Of a stretch of DNA of 6,490 bases, positions 1-5,779 are shown piece after piece (position 1 is the stretch's first letter; every line of letters begins with the position of its first letter). The notes below the pieces were generated by a model, which worked only from the letters and a program-made list of their open reading frames with translations, ran no database searches and was not told where the DNA came from. The translations under genes were made by a program, and so were the position numbers. Source of the stretch: Desulfobacterales bacterium (GTDB lineage: Bacteria; Desulfobacterota; Desulfobacteria; Desulfobacterales; UBA2174_A); assembly GCA_025454075.1 (NCBI GenBank), contig JALOPD010000211.1, positions 1-6,490 on the forward strand, in the 5' to 3' direction.

Positions 1-136
1 CAAGGACCCCGCCATCCAGGAGCAGATGAAAAAAGAGGGCTTCGTCCCCCTGGCCATGGGCCATGCGGAAAGCAAGGCCCACATCGAAAAAATGACCGCC
101 ATCTACAAGGACATCGTCAAGGACATCAAGAAGTAA
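1..136 (+). CDS. tctC: TctC-type periplasmic solute-binding protein, C-terminal end only
   Basis: This is the last 44 codons of a gene that begins before the window. The reading frame starts at base 2 and ends at the TAA at 134-136. The visible tail is amphipathic and lysine-rich: it contains EGFVPLAMGHAES, then a helix, and ends in DIVKDIKK. That is how extracytoplasmic binding proteins of the tripartite tricarboxylate transporter (TTT, Bug/TctC) family usually end. The fragment is too short to identify alone. The call rests mainly on position, because tctB starts 16 bases downstream and tctA follows, which is the common tctC-tctB-tctA order. The full protein would be exported, capture an organic acid in the periplasm and deliver it to TctA/TctB. 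The substrate cannot be read from this piece. Confidence 0.8.
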   Translation, partial: KDPAIQEQMKKEGFVPLAMGHAESKAHIEKMTAIYKDIVKDIKK

Positions 137-137
137 C

Positions 138-147
138 AAGAGAGAGA
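138..147 (+). promoter_or_regulatory. Ribosome binding site of tctB
   Basis: A purine-rich AAGAGAGAGA tract lies 5 bases before the ATG at 153. It is a fair but not perfect Shine-Dalgarno sequence and supports that start. It falls in the short gap after the tctC stop, so tctB is translated from the shared operon message. Confidence 0.5.
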
Positions 148-152
148 CCGTT

Positions 153-632
153 ATGATGCTCGGCACAAGACGATCGACGGACATCGCGACAGGGGTGTTC
201 CTGGCGGCACTGGGGCTGACAGCCGCCGCGGCATCGACCCGCATCGGCGAGGGTGCGGGGGGGCAGCTTCACCCCCGCACTTTTCCGATGATTCTCGGCC
301 TGCTCATGTTCATCGGAGGGGCGGCGCTCGCCATCCAGGCGGCGACGGCCAAAAGCGGCGGCGGCAAAGCGACAGCGTGGCCGGACCGCAACGGGTGGAA
401 GCTTCTATCGATCGCAATGACCGGCTTGGTGGCCTACGTCGCAGTTTCGCAGGCGCTGGGGTTTATCATCAGCTCGCTGATCTTCGTACCGTGGTTTATT
501 CGCTACTTCGGCCGCTACAGCCGTCTGGTGGCAGGGTCCTGCGCGCTGGGCATCGCCGCCTTCATCTATCTTGTGTTTATCCGCCTGCTGCAGTTGACCC
601 TGCCCATCGGCCCCCTCTCCTTTTTGGGATGA
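153..632 (+). CDS. tctB: TctB-family small membrane subunit of a tripartite tricarboxylate transporter
   Basis: The product is 159 residues, the usual size for TctB (DUF1468 family). It is the small integral-membrane subunit that partners the large TctA channel in TTT systems, which are ion-driven secondary importers fed by a periplasmic TctC protein. Hydrophobic stretches lie at about residues 11-28, 44-64, 85-115 (probably two passes) and 126-150, consistent with the four to five helices of the family. The GQLHPRTFPMILG segment at about residues 37-49 matches the family pattern of a Gly-x-Phe-Pro turn leading into helix 2. The start has two adjacent ATG codons (153 and 156); the first is taken. 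The gene lies 16 bases after tctC and 54 bases before tctA on the same strand, so all three are very likely one operon. TctB sequences diverge fast, so the call leans on both topology and context. Confidence 0.88.
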   Translation: MMLGTRRSTDIATGVFLAALGLTAAAASTRIGEGAGGQLHPRTFPMILGLLMFIGGAALAIQAATAKSGGGKATAWPDRNGWKLLSIAMTGLVAYVAVSQALGFIISSLIFVPWFIRYFGRYSRLVAGSCALGIAAFIYLVFIRLLQLTLPIGPLSFLG

Positions 633-671
633 TCCTGAGCCGAAATCCCAGCAGCGCGTAATCGGAAATGT

Positions 672-677
672 GGAGGT
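672..677 (+). promoter_or_regulatory. Ribosome binding site of tctA
   Basis: GGAGGT lies nine bases before the ATG at 687. It is near-perfect and fixes the start of the permease. Confidence 0.75.
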
Positions 678-686
678 CTATGCGGC

Positions 687-2195
687 ATGGAAGCGTGGTC
701 TTCTCTTCTGGGCGGGTTCTCGGCAGCCATCAGCCCCTACAATTTACTCTTTGCCCTGATCGGTTGTATTGCCGGCACGCTGGTGGGGGTGCTGCCCGGC
801 CTGGGGCCCACCGCCGCCATCGCCATGCTGCTGCCGCTGGCCGCCATGCTGGACCCGGCGCCGGCCATCATCATGATGGCGGCTATCTATTACGGAGCCA
901 TGTACGGGGGATCGACCACCTCGATCCTCGTCAACATCCCGGGTGAAGCATCGTCGGTGCCTACAGCGATGGAAGGCTACCAGCTTACCCTGCAGGGCCG
1001 CGGCGGGCCGGCGCTGGGGATCTCCGCCATCGCCAGCTTCGTCGCCGGAACCATGGGCGTGGTCGGCCTGACCTTTTTCGCGCCGGTGCTCGCGCGGGCC
1101 GCACTGGCCTTCGGCCCGCCCGAATACTTCGCCCTGACCTTTTTGGGAATCAGCCTGGTCGTCAGCCTCTCCGGGCGCTCCCTCGGCAAGGGGCTTCTAT
1201 CCGCACTGCTGGGGCTGCTGACGGCCATGATCGGTCTGGACCCCCTGTCCGGGGTGGCGCGTCTGACCTTCGGCTCCCGCCAGCTCATGGCAGGAATCGA
1301 TTTTGTGCCGATCATCATGGGGCTGTTCGCCATCTCTGAGATCCTGGTAAATGCCGAGAAGAAAACACGGATGATTCTCGAAGGGAAAAAAGTCGAGTGG
1401 CTGCCCACCTGGCAGGACATCAAGGATACCTGGGCGGCAACGATCCGCTCCGGCTTTCTGGGGTTCTTCTTCGGCTTGATCCCCGGCTGCAGCCCGGCCG
1501 TGACCTCGTTCATGGCCTACGACATGGAAAAACGCTTTTCCAAGCACCCTGAAAAATTCGGCAAGGGCGCCATGGATGCGGTGGCCTCCGTCGAGGGATC
1601 GAACAACGCCACGGCCAGCGGCGGATTTGTGCCGTTGCTCGCCTTCGGGATCCCCTCGGGGCCGGCCCTAGCGGTGCTGCTGGGAGGGTTTATCATGTAC
1701 GGCCTGCAGCCCGGCCCCCGGCTCATGCAGGAGCAGCCCCACCTGCTGTGGACGATCATCGCCAGCATGTACATCGGCAACGTGATCCTGCTGGTCCTTA
1801 ACCTGCCCCTGGTGGGATTGTGGGCGCGCATGGCCCTCATCCCGTTTCCGATCCTGGGGCCCTTTATCACGGTCTTTACCCTGATCGGGGCTTTCAGCCT
1901 GCGCTATTCCTTTTTCGACTTGTGGATTGCGCTCCTGTTCGGGGTGGTCGGCTACCTCATGCGCAAACTGGAATTCCCGGTGGCCCCCATGGTGCTGGCC
2001 ACCGTTTTGGCCAGCATGATGGAGACATCTTTCATGCAGTCCATAACTATGTCGAGAGGTTCGCTTCTGATTTTTTTCACCCGCCCCATCGCCGCCGCCT
2101 TCATGTTGCTGACAGTGCTTTCGGTGGTGAGCGGGATGTTGCTGATCCGGAAGGCCAAAGCCAAAAACATTGAACTCGAAGAGAGCGACTCCTGA
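687..2195 (+). CDS. tctA: TctA-family large permease subunit of a tripartite tricarboxylate transporter
   Basis: The product is 502 residues, full length for TctA, the multi-helix inner-membrane permease of TTT carriers. Family motifs are plain: GVLPGLGP (residues 34-41), YYGAMYGGSTTSIL (68-81), the second-half repeat GLIPGCSP (263-270), EKRFSKHPEKFGKG (281-294), NNATASGGF (306-314) and GIPSGPALAVLLGGF (321-335). The two Gly-Pro loop motifs reflect the internal duplication of the family. The start at 687 is supported by GGAGGT at 672-677, nine bases upstream. Some normally conserved spots vary: the common Ala-Pro-Glu-Ala-Asn-Asn stretch reads as Val-Glu-Gly-Ser-Asn-Asn, and the usual Ile-Pro-Gly-Ser reads as Ile-Pro-Ser-Gly. 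This may indicate a non-citrate substrate. Known TTT substrates include citrate, other carboxylates and some aromatic or sulfonated acids. The neighbouring hydroxyacid enzymes suggest a hydroxy-carboxylate here. It is the last gene of the operon and ends in a hairpin. Confidence 0.95.
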   Translation: MEAWSSLLGGFSAAISPYNLLFALIGCIAGTLVGVLPGLGPTAAIAMLLPLAAMLDPAPAIIMMAAIYYGAMYGGSTTSILVNIPGEASSVPTAMEGYQLTLQGRGGPALGISAIASFVAGTMGVVGLTFFAPVLARAALAFGPPEYFALTFLGISLVVSLSGRSLGKGLLSALLGLLTAMIGLDPLSGVARLTFGSRQLMAGIDFVPIIMGLFAISEILVNAEKKTRMILEGKKVEWLPTWQDIKDTWAATIRSGFLGFFFGLIPGCSPAVTSFMAYDMEKRFSKHPEKFGKGAMDAVASVEGSNNATASGGFVPLLAFGIPSGPALAVLLGGFIMYGLQPGPRLMQEQPHLLWTIIASMYIGNVILLVLNLPLVGLWARMALIPFPILGPFITVFTLIGAFSLRYSFFDLWIALLFGVVGYLMRKLEFPVAPMVLATVLASMMETSFMQSITMSRGSLLIFFTRPIAAAFMLLTVLSVVSGMLLIRKAKAKNIELEESDS

Positions 2196-2221
2196 AAATT
2201 CGACCTTCGGCCGAATTTTCA
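2193..2221. terminator. Hairpin between convergent genes, probable bidirectional terminator
   Basis: TGAAAATTCG (2193-2202) and CGAATTTTCA (2212-2221) are perfect reverse complements separated by 9 bases. The loop contains CC-TTC-GG, which could add two pairs. The stem begins with the tctA stop codon itself. The A run in the left arm and T run in the right arm give a U-rich 3' arm on either strand, as expected of a terminator shared by tctA and the convergent regulator. There is no long T tract directly after it on the plus strand, so its efficiency is uncertain. On the minus strand a T6 run occurs at about 2233-2238, between the regulator stop and the hairpin, preceded by only a weak 4-bp hairpin. 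The rest of 2222-2287 shows no gene. Confidence 0.65.
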
Positions 2222-2287
2222 GTGTCGGTGGGAAAAAATAGAGGCAAGCGACTGCGGCCGGTCGAACAGGAATGACCAGGTTGTTGT

Positions 2288-3850
2288 TCAGGTGTTACCG
2301 GAAGAAAAGCGCCTCAGGTAATCGTCCCGCTTGATGTTCAGCTTCTTGATGCGGTATTGGATCGTGGAGCGCGGCAGGCCCAGGAGCTGGGCGGCGCCCC
2401 GCTTGCCGCCGAGCACTCCCCGTGTTTTGGCGAGCGCTTTAATGATGTGCTGCCGTTCGCTGTCCCTCAGACTGGCCAACTCGTCTGAAACCCGCTGCCC
2501 CTGCGGCCGCGCGGATTCGAGTATTTTTTCGACATCATCGGCCGATATCCGGTCGCCCGCCCGCAGAATCACCAGCCGCTTGACGAGGTTCTTCAGCTCC
2601 CGCACGTTCCCCGGCCATGGGTATCCACAGAGGCGCTCGAGGGCGCCACTGCTGTAGACCGGTTCCGGGCGGTTCATTTCCCGGGCCTGAATCAGGGTCA
2701 GCTGTTTCATCAGCAAGGGAATATCCTCTTTTCTTTCCCTCAACGGCGGAACGTGGATGGAAACGATGTTCAGCCGATAAAACAAATCCTCCCGGAACGT
2801 TCCGGACCGGATGCCCTCCTGGAGATCCTTGTTGGTGGCGGCAATCACCCGGCAGTCGATCTGAACGGGACGGCTGTCGCCCACGCGCTCGAACTGCCCG
2901 TCCTGCAGGATGTGCAGCAATTTGGCCTGCAGACTGATCGGCAGCTCGGCGATTTCATCCAGGAAAATGGTGCCGCCGTGGGCCAGCTCGAAGCGCCCGA
3001 GGCGCTTGTCGCTTGCGCCCGTGAAAGCGCCCTTGGCATGGCCGAAGAGTTCGCTTTCGAAGAGCGAGGAGGCCAGGGCCGGGCAGTTGGTCTTCACGAA
3101 CAGGTGGCTGCGGCGCACGCTCAGGTTGTGGATGCAGTGCGCCAGGTAGTCCTTGCCCGTCCCGGTTTCGCCGGTGATCAGCACCGTGGCGTCGGTGTCG
3201 GCCGCCTGCTGGATGGTTTTCATGATGCCCGCCATGGCGGCCGATGCAAAAAAGAACTCGTCCTGGTGATACTCGTCGCTGCTCTGCAGCAGAAAATCCT
3301 TTTCGCGCTCGAGGCTCTTGTTCAGCTTCTCCAGCTCGGTGTAGGCCAGCATGTTGTCGACGGCGATCGCCACCTGCCGGGATACGTCGGTCAACACTTC
3401 CGTGAGCTCCGAAATGTGCTCGGGCGCGCTGCGGAATGAAAAATGGATCGACCCCAGGATCCGGCTGCGCACCAGCATGGGAAACGCCATGGTGGCGTTG
3501 AGGCCGGCCTCGACCATGGCCCCGATGGAGGACAGGTCGGTGTAGCGGCGCAGGTCGTCGATGATGGTCGGCTGGCGCGACTGAACCACCATGCGGGCAA
3601 TGGCGCCGTCGGCGAGCGGCCGGCTGTGCCGCGTCAGGCCGCCGCCGGGCTGGACGCCGTCGGCAGCGGCGAAATAGCTGATGGACTGGCTCTTGGCGTC
3701 GTAGAGGTTGATCGCCATGCGGTCGAACGCAAAGTGCTTGCGTAGCTCCTTGGCCAGCGCCTGGAAAAGGTCTTCCCGGTTGGTACGGGTGACCACGGCG
3801 TTGTTGATTTCAAGCAGCATCCTGTAGCGCGTCTCGGTAGTCCAGCGCAT
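2288..3850 (-). CDS. Sigma-54-dependent transcriptional activator (GAF + AAA+ + Fis-type HTH)
   Basis: With the start chosen here the product is 520 residues. The N-terminal region (about 8-170) looks like a GAF ligand-binding domain, followed by a short charged helix (about 171-190). Next comes a complete sigma-54-interacting AAA+ domain (about 200-435): Walker A GETGTGKD (227-234), GAFTGA (274-279), which contacts sigma-54, Walker B TIFLDE (294-299), the arginine-finger segment FREDLFYRLN (352-361) and the sensor II segment GNVRELKN (414-421). A Fis-type helix-turn-helix closes the protein (about 464-506, with AAQLLGLPRSTIQYRIKKL). There is no receiver domain, so it is an FhlA-like activator gated by a small molecule rather than by phosphorylation. 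The frame stays open to an ATG at 3908-3910 (540 residues), but that codon lacks a ribosome site, whereas the ATG at 3848-3850 has GAGGTG just upstream. It is divergent from larA, which has a -24/-12 promoter, so larA and the lyase genes are its likely targets. Control of tctCBA is possible but unseen. Confidence 0.93.
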   Translation of the reverse strand: MRWTTETRYRMLLEINNAVVTRTNREDLFQALAKELRKHFAFDRMAINLYDAKSQSISYFAAADGVQPGGGLTRHSRPLADGAIARMVVQSRQPTIIDDLRRYTDLSSIGAMVEAGLNATMAFPMLVRSRILGSIHFSFRSAPEHISELTEVLTDVSRQVAIAVDNMLAYTELEKLNKSLEREKDFLLQSSDEYHQDEFFFASAAMAGIMKTIQQAADTDATVLITGETGTGKDYLAHCIHNLSVRRSHLFVKTNCPALASSLFESELFGHAKGAFTGASDKRLGRFELAHGGTIFLDEIAELPISLQAKLLHILQDGQFERVGDSRPVQIDCRVIAATNKDLQEGIRSGTFREDLFYRLNIVSIHVPPLRERKEDIPLLMKQLTLIQAREMNRPEPVYSSGALERLCGYPWPGNVRELKNLVKRLVILRAGDRISADDVEKILESARPQGQRVSDELASLRDSERQHIIKALAKTRGVLGGKRGAAQLLGLPRSTIQYRIKKLNIKRDDYLRRFSSGNT

Positions 3851-3855
3851 CTCAC

Positions 3856-3860
3856 ACCTC
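3856..3860 (-). promoter_or_regulatory. Ribosome binding site deciding the regulator start
   Basis: On the minus strand GAGGT lies 5 bases before the ATG at 3850-3848. The upstream in-frame ATG at 3910-3908 has no purine-rich sequence in front of it. This favours the shorter 520-residue product, which begins immediately before the GAF domain. Confidence 0.65.
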
Positions 3861-3861
3861 G

Positions 3862-3890
3862 TTGCCCAATTTGATGGTTTTCTGCCCAAA
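3862..3890. promoter_or_regulatory. Two further TTGCCCAA-type elements, candidate upstream activator sites
   Basis: TTGCCCAATT at 3862-3871 is the exact reverse complement of the core at 3945-3954. TGCCCAAA at 3883-3890 shares seven bases of it. The TGCCCAA cores are 20 bases apart, about two helical turns. They would lie about 140-165 bases upstream of the larA start site and also within the leader of the regulator mRNA, just upstream of its ribosome site. They may help oligomerise the activator or provide autoregulation. Confidence 0.4.
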
Positions 3891-3917
3891 ACACAAGAAA
3901 AAATCGTCATTGCGCCG

Positions 3918-3946
3918 AATATTGGTCAAAATTTTTCGGCAGACAA
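3918..3946 (-). promoter_or_regulatory. Possible sigma-70 promoter of the regulator gene
   Basis: On the minus strand TTGTCT (complement of 3941-3946) is followed after exactly 17 bases by AATATT (complement of 3918-3923). Each matches 4 of 6 consensus positions. It would start transcription near 3911, about 60 bases before the regulator ATG. The -35 box falls inside the inverted repeat at 3943-3958, so activator binding there could repress its own gene. This is a weak match in an AT-rich region where chance hits are common. Confidence 0.3.
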
Positions 3947-3958
3947 TTGGGCAATTGT
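3943..3958. promoter_or_regulatory. Inverted repeat, candidate activator-binding (UAS) site
   Basis: ACAATTG (3943-3949), then GG, then CAATTGT (3952-3958) forms a perfect 7-bp dyad. It is centred about 77 bases upstream of the predicted larA transcription start, a plausible distance for a sigma-54 enhancer site. Its core AATTGGGCAA (3945-3954) recurs exactly, in opposite orientation, at 3862-3871. A shorter related copy lies at 3883-3890. The divergent activator is the obvious candidate binder, by inference. Confidence 0.55.
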
Positions 3959-4001
3959 TTTTTTATCTAATGATTTTAATTAAATATATTTTGCACGAGC
4001 A

Positions 4002-4017
4002 TGGCCGCCCTTTTGCA
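4002..4017 (+). promoter_or_regulatory. Sigma-54 (-24/-12) promoter of larA
   Basis: TGGCCGCCCTTTTGCA fits the sigma-54 consensus TGGCACG-N4-TTGCA at TGGC and TTGCA. The invariant GG (4003-4004) and GC (4015-4016) are separated by exactly 10 bases. Transcription would start near 4028, leaving a leader of about 23 bases with a ribosome site before the ATG at 4051. A divergent sigma-54 activator next door makes this much stronger than a chance match. Confidence 0.8.
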
Positions 4018-4038
4018 GACAATTTAGCAACTCCTGGC

Positions 4039-4042
4039 AGGA
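4039..4042 (+). promoter_or_regulatory. Ribosome binding site deciding the larA start
   Basis: AGGA (within GCAGGAT) lies 8 bases before the ATG at 4051. It also lies downstream of the predicted transcription start at about 4028. The longer open frame back to 3862 is therefore not the real start, since its first codons would not be transcribed. Confidence 0.65.
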
Positions 4043-4050
4043 TCAAAAAG

Positions 4051-5328
4051 ATGGTCGAACTCAAATACGGCAAAAGCAAGATCAGGGTCAGCATCCCCGA
4101 AAAAGCTGCCGTCTCGATCCTTGAGCCTCTGAGGGCGCCCGTGCTTGCATCCGTTGAATCTGCTTTGGACTCGGCCTTGAGCGCTCCGATCGGCCGCCCG
4201 GCCCTGGAAGCGATCCTCGAGGCGCGCCGCCCGCGGTCGGTGGCCATCGCGGTCCCGGACGAGACCCGCCCTGCCCCGCTTTCTGAAGTCTTGCCCCGCC
4301 TGCTGAGTCGAATCGAAGCCGGGCTCCCGGGTCCCCTGGCCGACCACGTCACCCTGTTCATCGGCGGCGGCCTGCACCCGCCGGCGGATGCCGATGCCGT
4401 CGAACGCATCCTTCCCGCAGCAATCTCCAGGGGCTGCCGGGTGGTAGCCCACGACACCCGCGCGGCTGCCATGCGCGACTACGGCTCGACCTCGCGCGGC
4501 ACGCCGGTGCGCATCAACGCCGAGTATGCAGGTGCCGATTTCAAGATGGTGATCGGGCAGGTGGACCCGCACCAGTTCGTGGGGTTCACGGGCGGCGCCA
4601 AGGGGGTGGTCATCGGCTGCGCCGCCCCGGAGACCATCGAGATGAACCACAGCCTCATGGCCCAGCCCAACGCCCACGTCGGGCAGCTCAAGGGCAACCC
4701 GGTGCGCGAAGACCTGACCGAGGCCGGCGAGATGGTCGGGATCGACCTGGCCGTCAACTTCGTCCTGGACGCAGACAAAAAGGCCGTGCACCTGACCGCC
4801 GGAAACCCCTCGCAGGTCCTGGAATCCTGCGCAGCGGTCTGCGCCAAGGTTTACGGGGTCGCGATCGAAACCAAGTTCGACATCGTGGTGGCCTCCTGCG
4901 GGGGCTACCCCAAGGACATCTGCCTCTACCAGGCGCAGAAGGGGTTGAACCTGGCCTCGCAGGCGCTCAAGCCGGGCGGCCACATCCTGCTGCTGGCCGC
5001 CTCTCCTCAGGGCGTTGGGGACGACATTTACTTCGATTACGTTTCGCAGTTCACCTCGCCGGAGGAGGTGATCCGGGATTTCAAGTCGAGCGGCTTCCGC
5101 ATGGGGGCGCACAAGGCCTATCTCTTCGGCCGCACGCTTGTGAACTACAACGTGGCGGTGTTCTCGGACCTGGACGCCGGCATCCTGCGCAAGTGCCACC
5201 TGCGGGCGGCGAACCCGGCGGCCATCATCGACGAGTGGGTGTCGTCCTTTGAGGGCACGCCGCGAGTGGCGGTGATCCCCAATGCGAACACGACCTATTT
5301 CTACACATCAGCCGGAAGCAGACGATAA
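4051..5328 (+). CDS. larA: LarA-family nickel-dependent 2-hydroxyacid racemase/epimerase
   Basis: The product is 425 residues, the normal LarA length (LarA_N/DUF2088 plus C-terminal domain). LarA enzymes use a nickel-pincer nucleotide (NPN) tethered to a lysine to racemise or epimerise 2-hydroxyacids by hydride transfer. Every key residue of Lactiplantibacillus plantarum LarA that I can align is present: Asp70 and Arg73 in VPDETRP, His109 in GGGLHPP, catalytic His174 in DPHQF, cofactor-binding Lys184 in GFTGGAKG, nickel ligand His200 in EMNHS, and Gln294 and Lys297 in YQAQKG. The H174-K184-H200 spacing is identical to the reference enzyme. Activity needs LarB, LarC and LarE to make NPN, and none is in the window. 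Characterised family members act on lactate, malate, 2-hydroxyglutarate, phenyllactate and gluconate-type acids, so lactate is not assumed. The sigma-54 promoter and downstream lyase genes point to an inducible hydroxyacid pathway. The symbol denotes the family. Confidence 0.92.
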   Translation: MVELKYGKSKIRVSIPEKAAVSILEPLRAPVLASVESALDSALSAPIGRPALEAILEARRPRSVAIAVPDETRPAPLSEVLPRLLSRIEAGLPGPLADHVTLFIGGGLHPPADADAVERILPAAISRGCRVVAHDTRAAAMRDYGSTSRGTPVRINAEYAGADFKMVIGQVDPHQFVGFTGGAKGVVIGCAAPETIEMNHSLMAQPNAHVGQLKGNPVREDLTEAGEMVGIDLAVNFVLDADKKAVHLTAGNPSQVLESCAAVCAKVYGVAIETKFDIVVASCGGYPKDICLYQAQKGLNLASQALKPGGHILLLAASPQGVGDDIYFDYVSQFTSPEEVIRDFKSSGFRMGAHKAYLFGRTLVNYNVAVFSDLDAGILRKCHLRAANPAAIIDEWVSSFEGTPRVAVIPNANTTYFYTSAGSRR

Positions 5329-5498
5329 TCGGGGTTTTCACCAAGTCATCGAGACTTTGTTGGCAGTCACCCATTAACCCAGGCGGCTTCGTTCAAAGCC
5401 CGTATTCTAAGCGCAAGACCTTCCCTCCACGGGGAAACGGACCACGCAGAAACCGGGCTTTCAACGATGCCGTCCACAACGACAAGGAGGAGCAGCAC
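5329..5498 (+). other. Spacer between larA and the lyase genes with a long imperfect inverted repeat
   Basis: GTTCAAAGCCCG (5391-5402) and CGGGCTTTCAAC (5454-5465) pair at 11 of 12 positions, enclosing 51 bases. Inside, TTCCC (5421-5425) and GGGAA (5432-5436) could form a small hairpin. No T run follows, so it is not a standard terminator. It could be an mRNA-processing or stability element that changes expression between larA and the lyase. No convincing separate promoter was found: pairs such as GG(N11)GC are one base off the sigma-54 spacing. No ORF of note lies here. Confidence 0.45.
5484..5490 (+). promoter_or_regulatory. Strong ribosome binding site of the small lyase subunit
   Basis: AAGGAGG lies 8 bases before the ATG at 5499. 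It is a near-perfect anti-16S match, suggesting high translation. Confidence 0.75.
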
Positions 5499-5777
5499 AT
5501 GATTCAATTCCTGGTTCACGAAGAAGCCGACAATGTCGGCGTGGCCACCGTCGACATCAAGGCGGGGGAGAAGGCCGGCGGGCTGTACATGGACAGCCAG
5601 AAGAAGGTCCAGGTCAAGGCCCTGCAGGACATCCCCCTGGGGCACAAGATCGCCCTGTCCAAGTTCAAAAAGGACGACTCCGTCATCAAATACGGCCATG
5701 ACATCGGCCGCGTGGTGGCCGAGATCAAGATAGGCGAACACGTTCATATTCACAATCTGAAAACGAGGAGGTGGTAA
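5499..5777 (+). CDS. SAF-domain small subunit of a UxaA/SuyAB-type hydroxyacid lyase
   Basis: The product is a 92-residue stand-alone SAF domain, the N-terminal part of altronate/galactarate dehydratases (UxaA, GarD) encoded here as its own polypeptide. Recognisable family features are the opening [14 protein letters not shown] (2-15), PLGHKIAL (46-53), VIKYGHDIG (62-70) and the C-terminal [12 protein letters not shown] (81-92). In two-subunit members this domain partners the large catalytic subunit, which starts two bases after this stop codon, so co-translation and a 1:1 complex in the cytoplasm are likely. The ending HNLKT-basic-RW is what I recall for SuyA, the small subunit of (2R)-sulfolactate sulfo-lyase (releasing pyruvate and sulfite). 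That is memory-based, and stand-alone SAF subunits also occur in uncharacterised sugar-acid dehydratases. The family is well supported, the substrate is not. Confidence 0.88.
   Translation: MIQFLVHEEADNVGVATVDIKAGEKAGGLYMDSQKKVQVKALQDIPLGHKIALSKFKKDDSVIKYGHDIGRVVAEIKIGEHVHIHNLKTRRW
5765..5774 (+). promoter_or_regulatory. Ribosome binding site of the large lyase subunit
   Basis: GAGGAGGTGG sits within the last codons of the small-subunit gene, 5 bases before the ATG at 5780. The overlap with the upstream coding region indicates translational coupling. Confidence 0.7.
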
Positions 5778-5779
5778 CC

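Larger units (their letters stand above)
3939..4030 (+). repeat. Pair of near-identical 16-bp direct repeats flanking the AT-rich spacer
   Basis: GCAGACAATTGGGCAA (3939-3954) and GCAGACAATTTAGCAA (4015-4030) match at 14 of 16 positions and are offset by 76 bases. The first overlaps the inverted repeat. The second runs from the -12 element of the promoter across the predicted start site. Between them, about 3956-3993 is strongly AT-rich and could be a bend or IHF-type region, although no clear IHF consensus was found. Confidence 0.6.

Noticed and set aside
977..1513. 178-codon minus-strand frame inside tctA
   Set aside because: It is Arg/Pro/Ser-rich and has no family resemblance. The plus strand encodes a complete TctA with all signature motifs.
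2233..2265. Separate terminator for the regulator (T6 run on the minus strand with a small hairpin upstream)
   Set aside because: The stem is only about 4 bp and sits about 10 bases from the T run. The perfect hairpin at 2193-2221 is a better shared terminator.
2753..3439. 228-codon plus-strand frame inside the regulator
   Set aside because: It is an antisense shadow of the AAA+ and GAF coding sequence, with no ribosome site or family motif. The minus-strand protein has intact Walker, GAFTGA and HTH motifs.
3862..4050. In-frame upstream extension of the LarA gene to an ATG at 3862
   Set aside because: The extension overlaps the sigma-54 promoter, the AT-rich spacer and the regulator leader. 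It has a composition unlike LarA and would place the start before the predicted transcription start. The ATG at 4051 has its own ribosome site and gives the normal LarA length and residue numbering.
4024..5199. 391-codon open frame on the minus strand opposite larA
   Set aside because: It is a long antisense frame caused by GC-rich codon bias. It is rich in His, Arg and Gly, shows no recognisable domain, and the plus-strand frame has a full set of LarA active-site residues.
5431..5446. Possible second sigma-54 promoter before the small lyase subunit
   Set aside because: The GG and GC pairs here are 11 bases apart instead of the required 10, and the surrounding bases do not match the consensus.
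5367..5753. 128-codon minus-strand frame across the larA-lyase spacer and the small subunit
   Set aside because: It is mostly antisense to the SAF-domain gene, which has a strong ribosome site and family motifs. The encoded peptide shows no recognisable domain.
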